The notes beneath the pieces are model-generated. The model did not search any database and was not told the DNA's origin. It saw nothing but the letters and a program-made list of their open reading frames with translations. This document shows positions 27,550 through 36,154 of a stretch of 64,000 nucleotides of DNA, piece after piece (the first letter of the stretch is position 1; every line of letters starts with the position of its first letter). The stretch spans positions 1 through 64,000 of the forward strand of contig CAILLK010000108.1 in assembly GCA_903835005.1 (NCBI GenBank). Reading direction: 5' to 3'. This stretch comes from an uncultured Bacteroidota bacterium (GTDB taxonomy: Bacteria > Bacteroidota > Bacteroidia > Chitinophagales > Chitinophagaceae). The position numbers and the translations under genes are program-made.

Positions 27550-27774
27550 ATTGATTACTGCGTAGCCGCAAATATTTATGCTTAAGAAAGAAAAGTTAAC
27601 AAAATAATACCTTACTTTTATTTTGATTGAAAGTCAACTCCAATTTCACAATATTAATAATTTAGTGATATATATGTAAAATTCTCTGAACCAACAAAGA
27701 AAAAAATTATGCTCGATATTCTTATACAATATATTTGAACGCATATAAATTGTCATGTTAAAACATAAATATAA

Positions 27775-28185
27775 ATGGTTCTAAGTAACAAAAACAAGAC
27801 AAGAATATTTTACATATCAATGGCGGTATTATTTTTATTGTTTATTAGCTTCGTTAGAGGAATTAGACACTTATTGATCCAAAAACATGAAATTACAAAT
27901 TGTTTTATAGACGAAATAAAAACTGTAGGAAGGGAACAATCAGTCAGAATTAAATACCATTTTTTTGTTGATGGAAGATTACATAACAGTGATGTTGCAT
28001 TTGGTCAAAAATATATGAGCTATGAAAATTTCAAGTCATTGAAAAATAAGGAAGTACCAGTTGCATATCATTATAAATTTGGTGTGATGGTAAGTTACAT
28101 TTTAATCTTTCCAGATGACTATGCTGATTTTAATATTCCTTTCCCAGACAGTTTGAAATGGATTCTACCATTGATCAAAAATTGA
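27775..28185 (+). CDS. Hypothetical membrane-anchored protein
   Basis: The 136-residue protein has one strong N-terminal membrane helix (IFYISMAVLFLLFISFVRGI) and then a soluble part, NCFIDEIKTVGREQSVRIKYHFFVDGRLHNSDV. Its composition is AT-rich compared with the DUF4331 genes. I do not recognise a family. It sits alone between a terminator and the relic-like region before the Rpn gene. Confidence 0.55.
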   Translation: MVLSNKNKTRIFYISMAVLFLLFISFVRGIRHLLIQKHEITNCFIDEIKTVGREQSVRIKYHFFVDGRLHNSDVAFGQKYMSYENFKSLKNKEVPVAYHYKFGVMVSYILIFPDDYADFNIPFPDSLKWILPLIKN

Positions 28186-28337
28186 GCCTCGGCCAAAATT
28201 ATTCAAGTAAGTTTCCATTTTTTTATAAAATATTGCAGTTTTTTTAATTATAAATGCAATATAACACTCACTCTGAGATGCCTTCGAAAACCATCCGGAG
28301 ATTGAAAAACAGCAATTAATTTTCGTATACCTGCACT

Positions 28338-28484
28338 GTGAAAAAGAAGCAGATAAAAACTAAAGAAACAAAATCACTCTATGCACAGATATTACAATCT
28401 GCATTGGCTTCATTCCGAATAGAAGGGATTCGTATTTCTGAATCAGATGCACTCAAAAAGATTGAATCTACTACAAATCTATAA
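28338..28484 (+). CDS. Small VbhA/FicA-like antitoxin candidate (orphan)
   Basis: A GTG at 28338 opens 48 residues, KKKQIKTKETKSLYAQILQS followed by ALASFRIEGIRISESDALKK. The helix contains SFRIEG, which fits the (S/T)xxxE(G/N) inhibitory motif by which class I Fic antitoxins block ATP binding in their toxin. No Fic gene (HPFxxGNGR) is nearby, so it would be an orphan or a remnant. The GTG start and short length make the call tentative. The stretch 28186-28337 shows nothing else. Confidence 0.4.
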   Translation: MKKKQIKTKETKSLYAQILQSALASFRIEGIRISESDALKKIESTTNL

Positions 28485-28512
28485 GTAGAAATTCCTCTTT
28501 TATAGCATATTC

Positions 28513-29409
28513 CTATATTTGGTTTATTTGATCCTCAGAAAGGCCGGTCAATTCCGCTATTTCTTTTACAGGTAAGCCTTTTTGTTTGCATTTTTTTGCA
28601 ATTTCTATTGCCTTTTGTTTTTCTTTTTCTTCTGCATATTTTTCCTTGTTGGCTTCACCTTTTTCAATTCCTTTCATTTCCCCTTCCATAAATTGGGTAC
28701 TCATCAGGCTTTGAGTGTCGCGCCATATAGTGAGATCTGCTTCATATTCCATCATGGCTTCTTTGCTCAGTTTCAGCTTATCCAGTTCTACTTTTGCCTC
28801 TGGTAGTCCCTTCGCCTTACTTCCTGGTTTTACTTCTTCATTTTTCAGAAAATTGATCCATTCGTCCAGTGTATTCTTCGAGATATCGTCAAACTTGTTT
28901 ACTTTAATAATGTAGTATTCCGGATACAGGCGCTCTATTTGTTCTGCATTAAAAATTCGCTTTTCATTCGCCGACAGATTCAACAGGTCATGTTTATGGA
29001 TCCCGGTAAAACTTGTAGTGCCATGATAAACATAATCATCGCCATGCCCTAAATCGAAATACACAATATTTACCGATATTATTTTTTTGATTTTGGTATA
29101 AACCATGCCTTCGGCCATATTATCCACCACCAGTTTCGATGTGCCGAACAACATGCGCATCAGGTAATCGTGGGTATAATTGCTTTGCACTTCAATAATC
29201 ACCAGTTCGCCTTTTGAATTCTGAACAAGCACATCTACACGGTTCATCTTGTTATCAATGCTCTGCTTATTGCTTTCACTTTCTAAAATACTTTCAATTT
29301 TTATCTCTTCTCCCAGCAATTCGCTTAATAATCCTTCCAGAATAACAAAATTGGCCTTGTTGCGCAACAGCCTTTTTATTGCCCAGTCGAACCGGATAGT
29401 GTTTCTCAT
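28513..29409 (-). CDS. Rpn family PD-(D/E)XK nuclease / putative transposase
   Basis: The pattern FDWAIKRLLRNKANFVILEGLLSELLG, then VDVLVQNSKGELVIIEVQSN (D...ExQ nuclease core) is that of the Rpn/PDDEXK_2 family: recombination-promoting nucleases often annotated as transposases. A C-terminal coiled, Lys/Glu-rich helix ends in an HTH-like CKQKGLPVKEIAELTGLSED segment, also usual for the family. I place the start at the ATG at 29409, because a perfect -7 box lies inside the longer frame. The gene separates the DUF4331 pair from the TPR-HupE-TonB genes. Confidence 0.88.
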   Translation of the reverse strand: MRNTIRFDWAIKRLLRNKANFVILEGLLSELLGEEIKIESILESESNKQSIDNKMNRVDVLVQNSKGELVIIEVQSNYTHDYLMRMLFGTSKLVVDNMAEGMVYTKIKKIISVNIVYFDLGHGDDYVYHGTTSFTGIHKHDLLNLSANEKRIFNAEQIERLYPEYYIIKVNKFDDISKNTLDEWINFLKNEEVKPGSKAKGLPEAKVELDKLKLSKEAMMEYEADLTIWRDTQSLMSTQFMEGEMKGIEKGEANKEKYAEEKEKQKAIEIAKKCKQKGLPVKEIAELTGLSEDQINQI

Positions 29410-29430
29410 TACAAATACGTTTCTAAATTG

Positions 29431-29438
29431 CAAATATA
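29431..29438 (-). promoter_or_regulatory. -7 box for the Rpn gene
   Basis: Minus-strand TATATTTG matches TAnnTTTG, 21 nt upstream of the ATG at 29409. Confidence 0.5.
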
Positions 29439-29539
29439 ACCAATTTGTCCATAGGAAATGACCATGAATTTCCTTCATTCATGCATTGAAAACCATTTCC
29501 TCAATCTACTCGTAAGTAATAGTACAAAACCAACCAAAA

Positions 29540-30886
29540 ATGAAAAAGACAACATTTATTTTACTGCTTTTACTGCTTTGTGGCAGTAATGTTTATCTGA
29601 GTTCCTGCTCAAATCACAAAGAGGAAATACCCGCCCTGATTGAGCGGAATAAAGTTATGGGTCCGGAAGATGAAAAGGCAACCATAGCCAAGACTTATCA
29701 GAAAGCTAAAGATGCTCTGGCAAAAGACCCGAAAGATATGAAGCAATATATTGCTTTGGCATCGGCTTATATTTCAGAAGGGCGGATTACTGGCAATAAC
29801 AATTATTACAGCAATGCTGCTGTACAGATGCTCAATAAAATAACTGATGGCGAGGGAGCAGATAAAGACCTTCTGTTTCAGGCGTTGAGCCTGAAATCGG
29901 CAGTACTGCTCAATATGCATCAGTTCAAAGATGCGCTGGTAGTGGCTCAGAAAGGTGTATCGCTGAATGCATATAATTCCGGTATATTCGGTGCGCTCGT
30001 AGATGCCAATGTGGAGCTGGGCAACTATGATGAAGCAATAAAAGACTGCGACAAAATGCTTAGCATCCGTCCCGATCTGAGGTCTTATTCCAGGGCCTCA
30101 TACCTGAGGCAGATTTTTGGGCAGAATGCCGCAGCTATCGAAGCTATGAAAATGGCCGTAGAAGCCGGTATGCCTGGTGCGGAAAGCACAGAGTGGGCCC
30201 GGACTAAACTGGCAGACCTTTACCTGGACAATGGCAATACCGACAGCGCTTCAATAGTTTACCGTACTTCACTGGTTTACCGGCCCGATTATCCATATGC
30301 ACTTATCGGTATGGCGCGTGTTGTGAAAAATAAAAAGAATTATGATGGGGCTATAGTTTATACCAGGAACGCAATCAAGGTGCTGAGTGAAGCTTCTTTT
30401 GTTTCTTTCCTGGCCGATCTGTATGAATTGAAAGGCGATGCTATCCATGCAAAGGAAACAAGAAACGATGTAGTAAGCCTGTTGGAAGAAGGGCAGAAAA
30501 ATGAACCGGAAGATGCCTTGGTGAAACACAATGTGAGCCGCGAAATGGCTACTGCATATATGAATGCCGGTAACCTCGACAAGGCCTTGCAATATGCAAA
30601 AACCGACATCAATATGCGCCCCGAAAATATAGATGCCAATGAGCTGATAGCATGGATATATTATCTGAAGGGCGACTATGCCAATGCAAAAATACATACC
30701 GGTAAAATGCTGGCTACAAAAACACAGAATGCAAATTCTCTCTACAAAGCAGGTGCCATATATGCGGCTGCAGGCAATACTGTTCAGGGCGCAACCCTTA
30801 TGCAGGCAGCGCAGGTCATTAATCCCAATATAGATCCGCTGATAGTGCTACATAGTAAATCTTCATTAGCCTTAACCAGCAAATAA
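29540..30886 (+). CDS. TPR-repeat lipoprotein
   Basis: A lipobox (YLSS before C23) marks a lipoprotein. The rest of the 448 residues is made of TPR-like helix pairs, e.g. AVLLNMHQFKDALVVAQKGVSLNA, VELGNYDEAIKDCDKMLSIRP and AYMNAGNLDKALQYAKTDIN. TPR proteins are protein-binding scaffolds. Its stop overlaps the start of the HupE gene by one base (TAATG), so the two are translationally coupled. In this context it may hold together an envelope complex with HupE and the receptor. Confidence 0.88.
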   Translation: MKKTTFILLLLLLCGSNVYLSSCSNHKEEIPALIERNKVMGPEDEKATIAKTYQKAKDALAKDPKDMKQYIALASAYISEGRITGNNNYYSNAAVQMLNKITDGEGADKDLLFQALSLKSAVLLNMHQFKDALVVAQKGVSLNAYNSGIFGALVDANVELGNYDEAIKDCDKMLSIRPDLRSYSRASYLRQIFGQNAAAIEAMKMAVEAGMPGAESTEWARTKLADLYLDNGNTDSASIVYRTSLVYRPDYPYALIGMARVVKNKKNYDGAIVYTRNAIKVLSEASFVSFLADLYELKGDAIHAKETRNDVVSLLEEGQKNEPEDALVKHNVSREMATAYMNAGNLDKALQYAKTDINMRPENIDANELIAWIYYLKGDYANAKIHTGKMLATKTQNANSLYKAGAIYAAAGNTVQGATLMQAAQVINPNIDPLIVLHSKSSLALTSK

Positions 30887-31542
30887 TGAAAAAGGTCTGC
30901 CTGCTGCTGTTGCCATTACTTGTGGCTGCTTCATCTCTTTCAGCTCATGTGATACAATATGAGCTGGATAAGATGAGCGCCAACACGGTCTTCTGGAAAT
31001 ACACACTGATTGGCTTCCAGCATATCATTCCGCTTGGCTTCGACCATATCCTTTTTATCACCTGCGTTTTCTTTCTCAACTCGAATATCAGGCAGGTGAT
31101 ATTGCAGGCATCCATGTTCACATTGGCACATTCCATTACGCTTGGGCTGGCTATGTATGGTATCATCAGGCCCCCTGCCAATATCATTGAGCCATTGATA
31201 GCACTTTCAATAGTTGTGCTTGCTGTTGAAAATATTTATACCAAAAAGGTAAAACCCTGGAGGTTGGTTATGGTGTTTCTGTTCGGTATGGTACATGGTA
31301 TGGGGTTTGCAGGAGCTTTAAGTCAGCTGGGTATGCCCCAATATGCCTTTGCCACTGCCTTGATTAGTTTTAATGTGGGAGTGGAACTGGGTCAGCTGGC
31401 TATAATTCTCACGCTCTGGTTCTTTGTAGCCAGGTTATTTTCGGGCAGGATTTGGTACAGGAGCAGAATAGTGATTCCGGTCAGCATTTTGATTGGTATT
31501 GTAGCTACTTACTGGACCGTGGAAAGGATATTTTTCGTGTAA
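30886..31542 (+). CDS. HupE/UreJ family membrane protein
   Basis: The 218-residue protein has a signal peptide and about six membrane helices. The family motif at the start, FQHIIPLGFDHILFITCVFFL, and the later FGMVHGMGFAGALSQLG place His/Asp residues in the membrane as in HupE/UreJ nickel or cobalt permeases. Transported metal cannot be read off. Coupling to the TPR lipoprotein and a TonB receptor 124 bases downstream suggests a metal uptake route. Confidence 0.88.
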   Translation: MKKVCLLLLPLLVAASSLSAHVIQYELDKMSANTVFWKYTLIGFQHIIPLGFDHILFITCVFFLNSNIRQVILQASMFTLAHSITLGLAMYGIIRPPANIIEPLIALSIVVLAVENIYTKKVKPWRLVMVFLFGMVHGMGFAGALSQLGMPQYAFATALISFNVGVELGQLAIILTLWFFVARLFSGRIWYRSRIVIPVSILIGIVATYWTVERIFFV

Positions 31543-31666
31543 AAAAATTAAGAAAAGAGATTAAAACCAGGACCAGTGATTCATCGTAAATAATCAGGAA
31601 GATTGTCAAATTAAGTCCAATTCTTAATGCGATCAGTAAAACTTTTACCAAAATAACAACATACTG

Positions 31667-33964
31667 ATGAAATCACTTTTACTGCCGGTTATATTGATAA
31701 TAATGCTGCTTAGTAATGTTGATTTATTGGCGCAAACCTTCTGTAACCTGAAGGGTAGGGTGGTGGACAAAATTAACCGCGAACCAATTGAGTCGGTAGT
31801 GATACTTGATGAAGCAACAGGGAATACTGATTACACAGATAAAAACGGTTGTTTCACATTAAAAGTAGTTAACGGGGATAGTGTATGCGCACTGCTTATC
31901 GGATATAAACCTTTTAAAGTTAAAGCAGATATCGACAATCAAATGGTTATTGCGCTGGAAAGAGGGGCTATTTCATTGAAAGATGTCACAATCAGTAATA
32001 GTAATACGCTTAAAACAAACAAAGCGCTTTCACTGCTTGACTTGAATATGCAGCCTGCTAAATCGGCACAGGATCTGTTGCGGTTGGTTCCCGGTCTCTT
32101 CATTGCGCAGCACCAGGGTGGGGGTAAGGCAGAACAGATTTTCCTGCGGGGCTTTGATGCCGATCATGGCACTGATGTAAATATATCGGTAGATGGAATG
32201 CCGGTAAATATGGTTACCCATGCTCATGGCCAGGGTTACGCCGACCTTCATTTTCTGATTCCCGAAACCGTATCCGGTTATGATTTTGGTAAAGGCCCTT
32301 ATTATTCAGATAAAGGAGATTTTACAACTGCAGGTTATGTAGCTTACACTACAAAGAACGTTCCCGACCAGAATATGTTTAAGATTGAATTGGGGCAATT
32401 TAATACAATGCGCCTGATGGCCATGGTTAATCTGCTCAGTGAAAAAGCCAGGAAAAAAGGCGCCAGTGCCTATATAGCCGGTGAGCGGTTGTATTCCGAT
32501 GGCGGGCCATTTGCACTCCCGGAGCATTTTACCCGTTACAATCTGTTTGGTAAATTCAGTAAAACATTATCGGATAAAACTAAACTGACTGCCAGCATAT
32601 CTACCCTTTCTTCTGGCTGGCGCTCAGCGGGCGAGCTACCAGACCGGGCAGTTTCAGAAGGGTATATTGCTAATCGTTTTGGTGTGCTGGATACTGCCCA
32701 GGGTGGTTATACCACCAGAACTAATGCCAACCTTAAACTCACAACTAATCTCACAAATGGCTGGACCTTGGATAACCAGTTTTGGTATTCCCATTACTTT
32801 TTTAACCTTATCAGTAATTTTACCTATTACTATTACTTCCCCAAAAAAGGAGATGAATTCCGTCAGCGCGATAACCGCGATGTGAGCGGTTATAACAGTA
32901 AAATCGCAAAAACGGCTTCTGTTGGCGATGCTGCATTTACTACCACAATCGGAGGAGGTTTCCGGTACGATAATATTTATCCCAGCGAACTCGACCATAC
33001 AGCGAACGGGCAGTTTCTGGGTTATCTGCAATATGGCAAAGCCAGGGAGTTAAATATAAACAGCTATATAGATGAAACAATACATAAAGGCAGGTGGCTA
33101 TTTAATGCCGGTACCAGGTTAGACTACTTCCATTTCTTTTACCAGAACCTGGCCCCACAGGCAGATACTTTTGCCACAGGTGTTTTTACCGGATTAAATC
33201 CCAATGCCCAAAAGGCAATAATAAGCCCGAAACTGAGCGCCGAATATACTTTTAATGATCAGTTTCAGCTATATACCAAAGCAGGCAAAGGGTTTCATTC
33301 CAATGATGCCAGGGTGGTAATAGGCAACCAGGGCTTTGAAACACTCCCTGCTGCATATGGCGCCGATCTTGGTGCTAACTGGAAGCCAATACCCAACCTT
33401 TATATAAATGCTGCTTTATGGTATCTGTACCTGCAGCAGGAATTTACATTTGGGCAGGACCTGGTTAATCAACCGGGAGGACCGGTAACTCCGAGCGGCA
33501 AGACCGTAAGGACAGGAATAGATTTTTCGGCCCGCTACCAGATAACCAAATGGCTTTATGCCAATATGAATTGGAACCTTGCCCATCCCCGCTTTGCTGA
33601 TAGTGCAGCAGGCCATAATTATGTGCCTCTTGCCCCAACTTTAACCAACACTGCAGCGCTTAATTTCAGGTTTGAAAATGGCATAAACGGAGGCATAAGT
33701 TACCGCTACCTTCACGACAGGGCCGCTAACAGCGATTACAGCCTCACTGCACGTGGCTATTTTATCACCGACCTGGCATTGAATTATACTTGCAAAAGAT
33801 ATGAAGTTGGTATTGCTGTAGAGAATCTCTTCAACCAGCAATGGGATGAATCGCAGTTTGAGTATACCTCAAGATTGTACAAAGAAACAGCACCGGTTGA
33901 TCAGGTAAGTTATACACCCGGGGTTCCGTTTTTTGCAAAATTGAAACTGGCTGTGTTTTTTTGA
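31667..33964 (+). CDS. TonB-dependent outer membrane receptor
   Basis: A signal peptide (ending LLAQ) is followed by a CarboxypepD_reg-like domain (LKGRVVDKINREPIESVVILD), a plug domain (DLLRLVPGLFIAQHQGGGKAEQIFLRGFDADHGTDVNISVDGMPVN) and a barrel of about 530 residues ending with an aromatic, KLKLAVFF. The HG-rich plug region (THAHGQGYADLHFLIPE) could take part in metal binding. The gene probably belongs with the TPR-HupE pair, so a metal or metal complex is a plausible ligand. This is inference. Confidence 0.9.
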   Translation: MKSLLLPVILIIMLLSNVDLLAQTFCNLKGRVVDKINREPIESVVILDEATGNTDYTDKNGCFTLKVVNGDSVCALLIGYKPFKVKADIDNQMVIALERGAISLKDVTISNSNTLKTNKALSLLDLNMQPAKSAQDLLRLVPGLFIAQHQGGGKAEQIFLRGFDADHGTDVNISVDGMPVNMVTHAHGQGYADLHFLIPETVSGYDFGKGPYYSDKGDFTTAGYVAYTTKNVPDQNMFKIELGQFNTMRLMAMVNLLSEKARKKGASAYIAGERLYSDGGPFALPEHFTRYNLFGKFSKTLSDKTKLTASISTLSSGWRSAGELPDRAVSEGYIANRFGVLDTAQGGYTTRTNANLKLTTNLTNGWTLDNQFWYSHYFFNLISNFTYYYYFPKKGDEFRQRDNRDVSGYNSKIAKTASVGDAAFTTTIGGGFRYDNIYPSELDHTANGQFLGYLQYGKARELNINSYIDETIHKGRWLFNAGTRLDYFHFFYQNLAPQADTFATGVFTGLNPNAQKAIISPKLSAEYTFNDQFQLYTKAGKGFHSNDARVVIGNQGFETLPAAYGADLGANWKPIPNLYINAALWYLYLQQEFTFGQDLVNQPGGPVTPSGKTVRTGIDFSARYQITKWLYANMNWNLAHPRFADSAAGHNYVPLAPTLTNTAALNFRFENGINGGISYRYLHDRAANSDYSLTARGYFITDLALNYTCKRYEVGIAVENLFNQQWDESQFEYTSRLYKETAPVDQVSYTPGVPFFAKLKLAVFF

Positions 33965-34102
33965 TTATCGATAGCAAGCGGAGCAATGAGATAGAGTTTT
34001 CATCAATCCATAAACACAAAATAAAACTACCGCTATCGCAGCTACAATAAGGATAAGTCTTTCAGATTGTCAACCCGGACAGAACAGTCAGCTAAAATTG
34101 AA

Positions 34103-34618
34103 TTATAAATAATTATCCTTTATCCCATTTAAATGGTGCAAAGTATGCCCGGTTATTATGTACCCTAACGCCCGGGCGGTTATTGGCTGAGTGTCCAGAT
34201 TTGCAACAAATTTGCTTTGCTTTTCTGATATTGTTTCAAAAAATTTTTCAGTAGCATTGCGCACTGCTTTGAACTCTTCAACCAGGTCATTAAACAGTCG
34301 GCCTGCAACAATAGCGTTGATAACATAGAGGTGGTCATCCATGCCATATAGAATCGTTTTATTGTCGCCCCGCGAGGCTACAAGGGCACGATAGCACATT
34401 ACCCGCTCTACATCAATCATATGCATGATCAATTCCTTCACATTCCACTTATCAGCAGCATAAAGGTAGTTATGTTTTTCAACAGGTATCTTTTCAAACA
34501 GATCGGTTGCTGACTTCGTATTCTTATATAACTGGTCAAGAAAATCGCCCTTGGGCACAAGGTCTATATAGGCCTGGAAATAGGGATTGTATTCGCCTTG
34601 TATTGGACGCTGCATCAT
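34103..34618 (-). CDS. DinB family (DinB_2) protein
   Basis: The four-helix-bundle DinB pattern is clear: YLYAADKWNVKELIMHMIDVERVMCYRALVASRGD in the middle and YIITGHTLHHLNGIKDNYL at the end. These supply three metal-binding His residues (HMID, GHTLHH). Members include thiol-dependent metal enzymes, but most are unassigned. It overlaps the upstream GNAT gene by 4 bases, so they are one operon. Confidence 0.87.
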   Translation of the reverse strand: MMQRPIQGEYNPYFQAYIDLVPKGDFLDQLYKNTKSATDLFEKIPVEKHNYLYAADKWNVKELIMHMIDVERVMCYRALVASRGDNKTILYGMDDHLYVINAIVAGRLFNDLVEEFKAVRNATEKFFETISEKQSKFVANLDTQPITARALGYIITGHTLHHLNGIKDNYL

Positions 34619-35178
34619 AGTTTTACATTTTTTTGTTGTTTCAAAGAATAAATAACCATGTTGACGAAATAGTCTTGTCCCTCATGGTTAGCCTCGGCCT
34701 CCGTATCTCTGCAGAAATTACTCTTTTCCATAAGCCTTATGGACGATATGTTTTCCTTATGGGTCCACCCTTCAATGGCAGTTACATTCATCGCAATAAA
34801 TGCATAATTCACTGCTTTTAGCACAGCCTCAAGCATAATTCCTCGTCCCTGGTAGCGTGGCGTGAGTTCAAAGCCGATCTCCGCGATTGCAGTTTCTTTT
34901 GAAATATTCCAGAAACAAACGACCCCAAGTAAGGTAGTGTCCCCTTTCAGGTTTATAGCCCATGCGATTCCGTCATTTTTATCAATTATGCTTTTCAATT
35001 TCTGCAGAAATTGCTGTGCATCCCTGATGGATGAGGCTATAGGACGGTCCAGGAATTTATTAACGGTAACGTCGCTTCTCAGCGAAAGTATTTCTCTGTC
35101 ATCAGTCGCTAACGGTCGCCTTAATACGAGGCGGTCGGTGGTAAGAGTCGGGAAAGGGGAAAAATTAAGATAAAGCAC
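34615..35178 (-). CDS. GNAT family N-acetyltransferase
   Basis: A RimJ/RimL-type acetyltransferase with TDRLVLRRPLATDDREILSLRSD at the start, TLLGVVCFWNI in the core, EIGFELTPRYQGRGIMLEAVLKAVNYAF as the acetyl-CoA-binding block (RYQGRGI) and SIRLMEKSNF at the end. The frame begins with a GTG at 35178; no ATG precedes the conserved start. It overlaps the DinB gene. A -7 box lies 24 nt upstream. Confidence 0.88.
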   Translation of the reverse strand: MLYLNFSPFPTLTTDRLVLRRPLATDDREILSLRSDVTVNKFLDRPIASSIRDAQQFLQKLKSIIDKNDGIAWAINLKGDTTLLGVVCFWNISKETAIAEIGFELTPRYQGRGIMLEAVLKAVNYAFIAMNVTAIEGWTHKENISSIRLMEKSNFCRDTEAEANHEGQDYFVNMVIYSLKQQKNVKL

Positions 35179-35201
35179 GGTACGTCTGTGAAATTATCAG
35201 T

Positions 35202-35209
35202 CAAATTTA
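35202..35209 (-). promoter_or_regulatory. -7 box for the GNAT-DinB operon
   Basis: Minus-strand TAAATTTG matches TAnnTTTG, 24 nt before the GTG start. Confidence 0.45.
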
Positions 35210-36154
35210 GGAACTATATTCAAAAATAAAACAGCAATACAAAATCAGAACGGGGCCAAATAAATTCCTGCCATTCAGAAAAAGTAACTATTCAGCCCCA
35301 TACATTGCTACAAGTCGGAGTGCATTCAAAACACTTTTGTCCACTAACACAAAGATCAACCATGAAATGGCTAAAATACTGTCAATTCAAGCCTTTTAAC
35401 TAACAAATGCAATAAGTTATCTACATAAAAAAGGTCCAAAAACATGATTTTCAAAACGAAGCATCGGTGAGTCGCACAGAGTAAAATAATGCAGGAAAAA
35501 TTCAACCATTTTTTTCGGTTTTGAGAAAAAACCTTCAGAAATTAAGCAAGGCTGAATAGTTTCAAAAAATCAGACCAGAATAGAAAGCAACTTTTAGTTA
35601 CAAAATCATCCAACGATCTCTTGCTATAGTAATACGCTGCAACAGAGTTTAGTTGTTCTGTCTGTTTCCTGATAGTAACCTATCCTTTTGTTTATGATAT
35701 TGGCACAGCGAAGCAGGAAATACAGCAAACAAAGTTGAAAAATAATAACTGGTTTAATATTTTCGTATAATTAATAACTGGTATAATGCAAAAGTGCAAT
35801 TCAAGATTTTTTCTGGCATGATTTTTGTGATATTTATAACAATCCTATAGCTGGGATTACAAGGATATGATTCCATATTATTGCAAGAAGGGAAATAGAT
35901 AGAAATGAAGTGACTTTAATAGATTTCTTGCATGATTAAAAGAATATCTATAAATTCGAAATTTACTTCTATGCTATTGGATAGCCCCAAGGGAGAAAAT
36001 TCGATTTTTTCTAAACATTTTTGCTACAAATAGCTATTCCCTTTGGGGTAAATAGACGAGTTGAAATAACTGCATTTATATTATATAGGAAGTCTAATAT
36101 ATTATAATATTATTATTTTGAAATTGTATACTGCCAACTTAAAAACCAAATTTT
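35210..36154. other. Long AT-rich intergenic region without a recognisable gene
   Basis: About 945 bases hold no convincing reading frame. The one structure I see is an inverted repeat near the right end: CCCCAAGGGA at 35985-35994 and TCCCTTTGGGG at 36038-36048, with GCTATT repeated beside each arm. A minus-strand frame near 35290-35345 looks like the end of a protein but has no supporting start. The region may be a gene relic or a long 5' leader for the T9SS protein. Confidence 0.5.

Noticed and set aside
35285-35350. Minus-strand frame ending VLNALRLVAMYGAE as a gene end
   Set aside because: No start, no upstream continuation and no family match; stops occur shortly upstream in the frame.
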